Positions 6,799 to 11,189 of a stretch of DNA of 11,189 bases are shown piece after piece. The notes beneath the pieces are model-generated. The model had not been told where the DNA came from. It did no database searches and saw only the letters and a list, made by a program, of their open reading frames with translations. Source of the stretch: Gammaproteobacteria bacterium (lineage in GTDB: Bacteria > Pseudomonadota > Gammaproteobacteria > GRL18); the NCBI GenBank assembly GCA_027076245.1, contig JALTKC010000478.1, positions 1 to 11,189 of the forward strand. The letters are read 5' to 3'. Both the position numbers and the translations under genes were made by a program. Position 1 is the stretch's first letter; every line of letters starts with the position of its first letter.

Positions 6799-6843
6799 AT
6801 TGAGCGGCTTATAAGAGTGTGGATTGTATTTAGGTGGCAAAGA

Positions 6844-6870
6844 TGCTATTTATAATCTAAAATTATAGCA
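6844..6870. promoter_or_regulatory. AT-rich inverted repeat with a TATAAT on each strand, divergent promoter region
   Basis: TGCTAT at one end and ATAGCA at the other bracket an AT-rich core that contains TATAAT on the + strand (6851-6856) and TATAAT on the - strand (complement of 6862-6867). The element lies between cyaA and the divergent PAS/GGDEF gene. These hexamers could be the -10 boxes of the two genes. If the - strand box is used, transcription would begin near 6855, leaving room for either cyaA start. Convincing -35 boxes at 17 bp were not found on either side, so an activator or different spacing may be involved. Confidence 0.45.
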
Positions 6871-6950
6871 GTAATTCCCTAAAAAAATAGCAATGGCAGG
6901 ATAGCCTGATAACAAATTTCACCTGAATCCAAGCTGTACAGGAGAAAGAG

Positions 6951-7781
6951 ATGTCTGATATGAATAACACCCTGTGTTTAAACTTACTGGAAAACAGTCC
7001 GGCTTATATTATTATTCTGGATCAAAACCAGTCGATTTACTGGATCAACCAGTCTTTCTGTGACTACCTGGGTCTGGAACGTGACAAGCTGATTGGGCTG
7101 TCACAGGAACAGCTGAAAGAGCCGTGCATGAAAGACATTGTATCTGAAACACGCCGGGTACAGCTGTTTGCCGGTATTCTGGATAAATGGCTTGAGTTAC
7201 AGGATGTAATGAAGATTAAGGAGCCGGTAAAGGATGGCGTGGCAGAGCAACAGGAATTAACGGTTCATTACTATACCGACATCAGTACTCTGGTCGAAAC
7301 AGAGAAACAGCTTTTGCAGCTGGAGAACACTCTGTCACATAAGATGTCCCATGATCCGGTCACCGGCATGCTCAGTCATCACAGCATGTTTCAGACCCTC
7401 AGTTCGGAAGTGTCGCGCAGCCGTCGTTATAATAACCCATTGTCGCTGATCCTTATGAATATTCACTATCATGGTGACTCTGAGGCTTCTCAGGAGCAGC
7501 AGGAACAGGTTCGTCTGATGATCAGCCAGCTGTTAAAAGATCAGATGCGCTGGGCTGATATTGTCGGACATCTGGATGGCTATGATTTTGTGTTGTTACT
7601 GCCTGAAACCGTTTATGACTCCGCTGAAGTACTGGTCAATAAACTGAAAGAGCGTCTAAAAAGCGTGGCGGCCGATAAAATTGATATTTCCTATGGTATC
7701 AGCCAGTGGCAGAAAGGTGATGATGTGCGCCTGTTCATTACCCGTGCTGCAGACAATATCAGCCCGGAAGCCGTTGATTAA
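6951..7781 (+). CDS. PAS domain protein with degenerate GGDEF domain
   Basis: The 276-residue cytosolic protein has an N-terminal PAS domain (about 8-60: SPAYIIILDQNQSIYWINQSF...YLGL) and a short coiled linker (112-132). A GGDEF-fold domain follows, beginning DPVTGMLSHHSMF (135-147) and running to the C-terminus. The catalytic loop reads VGHLDGYDFVLLLP, so the GGDEF signature is DGYDF (209-213), and the first metal-binding Asp of the LILxDIDHF strand is replaced by Asn (LILMNIHYH). No I-site RxxD is visible before it. It should therefore be unable to make c-di-GMP and probably acts as a sensor or protein-binding module. No membrane segment or EAL domain is present. The ATG at 6951 has a good AGGAG (6940-6944) 6 nt upstream. 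It is divergent from cyaA and convergent with argH. Confidence 0.85.
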   Translation: MSDMNNTLCLNLLENSPAYIIILDQNQSIYWINQSFCDYLGLERDKLIGLSQEQLKEPCMKDIVSETRRVQLFAGILDKWLELQDVMKIKEPVKDGVAEQQELTVHYYTDISTLVETEKQLLQLENTLSHKMSHDPVTGMLSHHSMFQTLSSEVSRSRRYNNPLSLILMNIHYHGDSEASQEQQEQVRLMISQLLKDQMRWADIVGHLDGYDFVLLLPETVYDSAEVLVNKLKERLKSVAADKIDISYGISQWQKGDDVRLFITRAADNISPEAVD

Positions 7782-7815
7782 CAGGCGTCCTTCCATTTAC
7801 TAAGCTTCTAACTTC

Positions 7816-7833
7816 CCCCTTCTTTAGAAGGGG
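7816..7833. repeat. CCCCTTCT/AGAAGGGG hairpin between convergent genes
   Basis: An 8-bp perfect stem, CCCCTTCT (7816-7823) with AGAAGGGG (7826-7833), lies in the 71-bp gap between the PAS/GGDEF gene and argH. GAGGGG follows (7838-7843). No T-tract follows on either strand, so it is not a standard Rho-independent terminator. Its form, C-rich and G-rich blocks around a short AT centre followed by TTGAGGGG, resembles small dispersed palindromic repeats common in intergenic regions of many bacteria. It may still help separate the two converging transcripts. Confidence 0.45.
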
Positions 7834-7852
7834 CATTGAGGGGTTTGCAAGA

Positions 7853-9265
7853 TTAAGCAATCCTCTCCCGTGCCCGTTTAACCGCCGCACGCACCTGCTC
7901 CGGTGCCGTACCGCCCAGATGGTTTCTGGCCGAAACCGAACCTTCCAGTGTCAGTACTTCAAATACATCTTCCTGTATCTGATCTGAAAACTGCTGCAGT
8001 TCCTGCAGAGAAATTTCCGCCAGATCACGTCCGCTGTCCACACCCAGACGTACCGCCTTGCCCACCACTTCATGGGCATCTCTAAAGGGCACTCCGGCCC
8101 GAACCAGATAATCAGCCAGATCCGTTGCGGTAGAAAAGCCTCGAATGGCCGCTTCACGCATGGCCTCCTTATTAACACTGACATGCTGCATCATGTCGGC
8201 ATAAACCTTCAAACTGCCCTTAAGTGTGTCGATTGTGTCAAATAAAGGCTCCTTGTCTTCCTGATTGTCCTTGTTGTAGGCCAGTGGCTGGCTTTTCATT
8301 AAGGTTAGCAGGCTTATGAGATGGCCGTTAACCCGGCCGGTTTTGCCCCGTACCAGTTCCGGTACATCCGGGTTTTTCTTTTGCGGCATAATGGATGAAC
8401 CGGTACAGAAGCTGTCACTCAGTTCCACAAAGTTAAACTGGGCCGATGCCCATAACACCAGCTCTTCAGAAAAACGCGATAAATGGGTCATTAACAGAGC
8501 GGCATGGGCGGTCAGTTCAATGGCAAAATCACGATCACTGACGGCATCCAGAGAATTCTGGCAAACGCCTTCAAAGCCCAGTTCCCGGGCGGTAAACTCC
8601 CGGTCAATGGGGTAGGTGGTGCCGGCCAGAGCCGCCGCACCCAGAGGCATAATATTAACCCGCTTACGGCAGTCCATAAAACGGCTGCGGTCCCGTTCGA
8701 GATTTTCAAACCAGGCCAGCATATGGTGGCCGAAAGTCACCGGCTGGGCCGTCTGTAAATGGGTAAAGCCGGGCATAATGGTGTCCGCTTCCCGTTCAGC
8801 CAGGTCGATCAGGGCTGTCTGTAAACGTTTCAGTTCAGCGACAATGTGGTCTATTTCCTCACGCAGATACAGGCGGATATCAGTAGCCACCTGATCATTT
8901 CTGGAGCGGCCGGTGTGCAGTTTTTTACCGGTAATACCAATCAGATCGGTCAGAGCCGCTTCGATATTCATATGTACATCTTCAAGCTTAATGGACCAGT
9001 TAAATTCACCGCTATGGATTCTGGTGCGGATCTGTTCCAGTCCGTCAATAATACGGTCGCGCTCCTCATCTGTGAGTACCCCCACATGAGCCAGCATTCT
9101 GGCATGAGCAATGGAGCCGTCAATGTCCTGATTGTACATACGCTGATCAAAAGTGACCGAAGCGGTAAAGGCTTCAACAAAGGCATCAGTGGGTTCAGTA
9201 AAGCGGCCGTTCCAGGGCTTTTCAGCCTGTGGTGTGGAGCGGGTGTTATTGGCAGTGTCAGACAT
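7853..9265 (-). CDS. argH: Argininosuccinate lyase
   Basis: ArgH carries out the last step of arginine synthesis, splitting argininosuccinate into arginine and fumarate as a cytosolic homotetramer of the fumarase/aspartase superfamily. From the ATG used here it has 470 residues (family about 455-470). The superfamily signature GSSIMPQKKNPD is at about 289-300, with the flexible catalytic loop serine in it. The substrate-binding segment TGRSRNDQ is at about 118-125, and GFTHLQTAQP, with the Thr-His pair, at about 166-175. The N-terminal WNGRF is the usual KPWGGRF variant. An ATG at 9289 would add eight residues (MISKRIHI). The internal ATG at 9265 is preferred because it gives the usual length and because the likely promoter would leave only about 17 nt before 9289. 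The gene is divergent from an algZ-type gene, as in Pseudomonas. Confidence 0.96.
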   Translation of the reverse strand: MSDTANNTRSTPQAEKPWNGRFTEPTDAFVEAFTASVTFDQRMYNQDIDGSIAHARMLAHVGVLTDEERDRIIDGLEQIRTRIHSGEFNWSIKLEDVHMNIEAALTDLIGITGKKLHTGRSRNDQVATDIRLYLREEIDHIVAELKRLQTALIDLAEREADTIMPGFTHLQTAQPVTFGHHMLAWFENLERDRSRFMDCRKRVNIMPLGAAALAGTTYPIDREFTARELGFEGVCQNSLDAVSDRDFAIELTAHAALLMTHLSRFSEELVLWASAQFNFVELSDSFCTGSSIMPQKKNPDVPELVRGKTGRVNGHLISLLTLMKSQPLAYNKDNQEDKEPLFDTIDTLKGSLKVYADMMQHVSVNKEAMREAAIRGFSTATDLADYLVRAGVPFRDAHEVVGKAVRLGVDSGRDLAEISLQELQQFSDQIQEDVFEVLTLEGSVSARNHLGGTAPEQVRAAVKRARERIA

Positions 9266-9312
9266 AATATGAATTCGTTTGCTTATCATTAAAGTTTCGG
9301 GAATGAGACGCT

Positions 9313-9318
9313 ATTATA
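9313..9318 (-). promoter_or_regulatory. Probable -10 box of argH
   Basis: The complement reads TATAAT, a perfect -10 hexamer, placed to start transcription near 9306, about 17 nt before the upstream ATG and 41 nt before the preferred one. A weak -35 candidate (CTGATT) lies 17 bp further upstream. No operator such as an ARG box was recognised. Confidence 0.45.
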
Positions 9319-9369
9319 AACATAAGTGAACAATTAATCAGCTTTCCGCCTTTTATCCGTATTCTTCAA

Positions 9370-9454
9370 CCTGGGAGTGCGGGCATCCTGCCTGCATCAA
9401 AATTTAATCAATTATGCTGTCCATTGACGTGGGCAGGATGTCCACGCTCTCGCG
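9370..9454. repeat. REP-like palindromic element, copy 1 (decayed)
   Basis: It begins with the same CCTGGGAGTGCGGGCATC as copy 2 and ends with GACGTGGGCAGGATGTCCACGCTCTC, the degraded partner of the right arm of copy 2. Each arm can fold on itself around GGGCA...TGCCC-type stems, but several pairs are lost in the right arm. The AT-rich centre between the arms differs completely from copy 2. It starts 210 bp before copy 2 in the same orientation. Confidence 0.75.
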
Positions 9455-9579
9455 GAGCTAATTCTGGAGTAGGAACCTATTTAAGCCGAAATTATGGTCT
9501 GGTACACTGAATTTATACAGGTAATATACTAAGATGAGCTTAATTAGTGTCCATCCGTTTATTAACAAAGAATTTTGAA

Positions 9580-9662
9580 CCTGGGAGTGCGGGCATCTTG
9601 CCCGCATTAGAAATAACGTACAAACCGCTTGTTGACGCGGGCAGGATGCCCGCGCTCCCAGG
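9580..9662. repeat. REP-like palindromic element, copy 2 (intact)
   Basis: The left arm CCTGGGAGTGCGGGCATC... (9580-9605) and the right arm ending ...CGCGCTCCCAGG (9637-9662) are reverse complements over 26 nt with only two differences, both G-U compatible. Each arm is also a hairpin in itself: GCGGGC-ATCTT-GCCCGC on the left, GCGGGCA-GGA-TGCCCGC on the right. Together they make a paired-REP (BIME-like) structure of 83 nt with an AT-rich centre. It lies just upstream of the algZ-type gene. On the - strand it is open in one frame (LGARASCPRQQ), which is a by-product of the repeat and not a gene. Confidence 0.8.
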
Positions 9663-9720
9663 AAGTTGATTTGCATTTAAGTACATATTTTAAAGTAAAA
9701 ATAAATTACTCAGAGCACCC

Positions 9721-10815
9721 ATGCAAAGCAAAAAAACAGCCATCTCCAGGTTAAATCAGGACAGCAGCGAACAGTCTTCACTGTTTCTGCCGAATTTCTG
9801 TTCCCTGAAAATGGTGTTTTCCGTGGTTATTATCGGTGAACTGCTGGCCTTTATTCTTACCCTGGCACCCATGCGGCTGGAACATCAGCGCTGGAATGAT
9901 CTGGCTCTGATCTCCCTGTTTATTCAATGGAACGGTATGGTGGGCAGTGCTGCCCTGTGCCTGCTGCGGCCTGCCTTAACACGTTATTCCAACCAGTTTG
10001 CTGCGGTAGTCAGCTTTCTGGTGCTGTTGTTATCCATTACGTTTATCAGTGAAATTACTTTTTTTGTTCTGCAGTACTATTCCGTAGAAGAAATGATTGT
10101 ATCGGTAACTCACTGGGAATTTCTGCTGCATAACCTGCTTATTGGTGGCATTATCAGCGCTCTGGCTCTGCGCTATTTTTATGTTCAGGATCAGTGGCGG
10201 GTTAAAATGGAAGCGGAGTCCTGTACCAGACTGCAACTGCTGCAGGCCAGAATACGTCCCCATTTTCTGTTTAACAGTATGAACACCATTGCCAGCCTCA
10301 CCCGAACCCGGCCTGAAACAGCGGAGCGTATTACCGAAGATCTGGCGGATTTATTCCGCATGTTATTTAAATCCGACCATGAAATGATCCCCTGGTCCAG
10401 AGAGCTGGACTTGTGTCAGCGTTATATTGAAATTGAAAAACAGCGTCTGGGTGAGCGTCTGCATATCAGCTGGCAGGTTAAAAGTGTACCCTCAGATGCC
10501 ATGGTACCTGCCCTGTTATTGCAGCCTTTACTGGAAAATGCCATATTTCATGGGATTGAGCCGGAAATAAACGGCGGAGAGATAAAGGTCATCGGCCAGT
10601 TCAGAAACCGGCAACTGGTACTGACGGTGCAGAATACCAATAGTCAGAATCTGGTGCATCGCCAGGGTAACAAAATGGCTCTGGATAATATCCGCGAGCG
10701 CCTGATCACCCATTATGACGGTCAGGCACGGCTGGCCTGCCATGAGGAAGATGATATTTATTATGTCAAACTGACTATCCCCTATATTAAAAATGACAAA
10801 AAGGACGTCAAATGA
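9721..10815 (+). CDS. algZ: LytS-family membrane histidine kinase, AlgZ/FimS type
   Basis: The 364-residue protein has a short cytosolic N-terminus with FLPNFCSLKMVF (22-33), typical of AlgZ. Four hydrophobic segments follow (about 31-50, 61-82, 93-116, 134-152), then a His_kinase domain of the LytS class. The phosphoacceptor histidine is in RPHFLFNSMNTI (H181), the LytS-type H box. The ATP-binding half has LLLQPLLENAIFHGI (265-279, N box) and a late G-rich segment, GNKMALDNIRERL. It should sense an envelope signal and control its cognate LytTR regulator. In P. aeruginosa the homologue regulates alginate and pilus genes, but that role cannot be assumed here. The ATG at 9721 has no strong ribosome site. 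The stop overlaps the next start by 4 bp (ATGA), implying translational coupling. No confident promoter could be picked in 9663-9720. Confidence 0.88.
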   Translation: MQSKKTAISRLNQDSSEQSSLFLPNFCSLKMVFSVVIIGELLAFILTLAPMRLEHQRWNDLALISLFIQWNGMVGSAALCLLRPALTRYSNQFAAVVSFLVLLLSITFISEITFFVLQYYSVEEMIVSVTHWEFLLHNLLIGGIISALALRYFYVQDQWRVKMEAESCTRLQLLQARIRPHFLFNSMNTIASLTRTRPETAERITEDLADLFRMLFKSDHEMIPWSRELDLCQRYIEIEKQRLGERLHISWQVKSVPSDAMVPALLLQPLLENAIFHGIEPEINGGEIKVIGQFRNRQLVLTVQNTNSQNLVHRQGNKMALDNIRERLITHYDGQARLACHEEDDIYYVKLTIPYIKNDKKDVK

Positions 10816-11189
10816 AAATTTTAATTGTGGATGATGAACCGCTGGCCAGAGAACGTTTAACAATGCTCTGTCAGGAAATTGATAAAAGTTTTGAATTATC
10901 AGAAGCACAGAACGGCCTGCGGGCCGTAGAAACGGTAAACCAGTATGAGCCGGATGTGGTACTGATGGACATCCGTATGCCGGGCATGAGCGGGCTGGAA
11001 GCAGCACAGCATTTAATGACCATGGACAATCCTCCGGCCATTATTTTTACCACCGCTTATGATGAATATGCCCTGCAGGCCTTTGAAGCCCAGGCTGTGG
11101 ACTACCTGCTTAAGCCGATCCGTAAGGACAAACTGCAGCAGGCTCTGGAAAAAGGTGCTCGTCTGAATAAACTGCAACTGGAATATATC
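10812..11189 (+). CDS. algR: LytTR-type response regulator, AlgR type (3' end outside window)
   Basis: The first 126 codons are visible, comprising a complete receiver domain. Acidic pocket residues D7 and D8 (ILIVDDEP), phosphoacceptor D53 (VLMDIRMPGMSG), switch Thr at 80-81 (IIFTTAYDEYALQAFEA) and K101 (DYLLKPI) are all present, so it should be phosphorylatable. The DEYALQAFEAQAVDYLLKPI segment is characteristic of LytTR regulators, whose C-terminal DNA-binding domain would follow beyond the window. It overlaps the kinase gene by 4 bp (10812-10815), so the two form a kinase-regulator operon. The kinase-regulator pair next to argH supports the AlgZ/AlgR assignment. Confidence 0.9.
   Translation, partial: MKILIVDDEPLARERLTMLCQEIDKSFELSEAQNGLRAVETVNQYEPDVVLMDIRMPGMSGLEAAQHLMTMDNPPAIIFTTAYDEYALQAFEAQAVDYLLKPIRKDKLQQALEKGARLNKLQLEYI

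Larger units (their letters stand above)
9290..9720. other. Non-coding region between argH and algZ
   Basis: This 431-bp divergent spacer holds the argH promoter at its left end, two copies of a REP-like palindromic element (9370-9454 and 9580-9662), and an AT-rich leader before algZ. The 125 bases between the repeat copies are AT-rich and show no plausible gene. No tRNA or other structured RNA was recognised. Confidence 0.6.

Noticed and set aside
8846..9292. 148-codon open frame on the + strand opposite argH
   Set aside because: It overlaps the conserved N-terminal half of argH in antisense and shows no recognisable domain.
9370..9662. Possible CRISPR array from repeated GC-rich units
   Set aside because: Only two units, each an inverted-repeat pair, separated by about 125 bp; no regular repeat-spacer pattern or cas genes.
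9458..9676. 72-codon open frame on the - strand containing LGARASCPRQQ
   Set aside because: It is created by the two REP-like elements and the AT-rich spacer; there is no ribosome site and no gene-like composition.
10528..11007. 159-codon open frame on the - strand across the algZ/algR junction
   Set aside because: The opposite strand encodes conserved kinase and receiver motifs through this stretch.
1..11189. Possible mobile element, prophage or defence system
   Set aside because: No transposase, integrase, phage or nuclease gene is present; most genes are chromosomal backbone types and composition looks even.

Overview
The window is bacterial chromosome that reads as a sulfur-oxidising gammaproteobacterium. 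The evidence is a soxY-soxZ pair for periplasmic thiosulfate oxidation, a class I (enterobacterial-type) adenylate cyclase, a CyaY frataxin homologue, and argininosuccinate lyase divergent from an AlgZ/AlgR-type LytS/LytTR pair, an arrangement known from Pseudomonas and relatives. Base composition looks moderate (mid-40s % GC by eye). No species can be named from the sequence alone.

Layout. 1-206: C-terminus of a sensor histidine kinase, followed by a 62-nt near-perfect inverted repeat. 406-1297: soxY and soxZ on the + strand, closed by a strong Rho-independent terminator (1366-1400). 1399-1596 (- strand): an intact 65-codon reading frame with a good Shine-Dalgarno sequence but no ATG, GTG or TTG start; the best-placed initiation codon is ATA. 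1820-3774 (+): cyaY, a secreted dihaem cytochrome c fused to a DUF302-like domain, and a separate secreted DUF302-like protein, closely spaced and probably one operon. 3796-6798 (-): cyaA, convergent with the DUF302 gene across a 21-bp gap. 6951-7781 (+): a PAS plus degenerate GGDEF protein, divergent from cyaA over an AT-rich inverted repeat that carries a TATAAT on each strand. 7853-9265 (-): argH. 9290-9720: a non-coding stretch with two copies of a GC-rich REP-like palindromic element, one intact and one decayed. 9721-11189 (+): algZ-type kinase and algR-type regulator (cut by the window edge), overlapping by 4 bp.

How the genes relate. SoxYZ carries sulfur intermediates on the C-terminal GGCGG cysteine. 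The catalytic partners soxXA, soxB and soxCD are not in the window. The cytochrome/DUF302 pair is a plausible extracytoplasmic redox module, but its substrate cannot be read from sequence. Two second-messenger proteins sit head to head: a cAMP synthase and a GGDEF protein that has lost its catalytic signature. The AlgZ/AlgR pair is a membrane two-component system next to argH. Most of the window is conserved gammaproteobacterial backbone. The points most worth a second look are the non-canonical-start small gene, the cytochrome c-DUF302 fusion with its neighbour, and the palindromic repeats.
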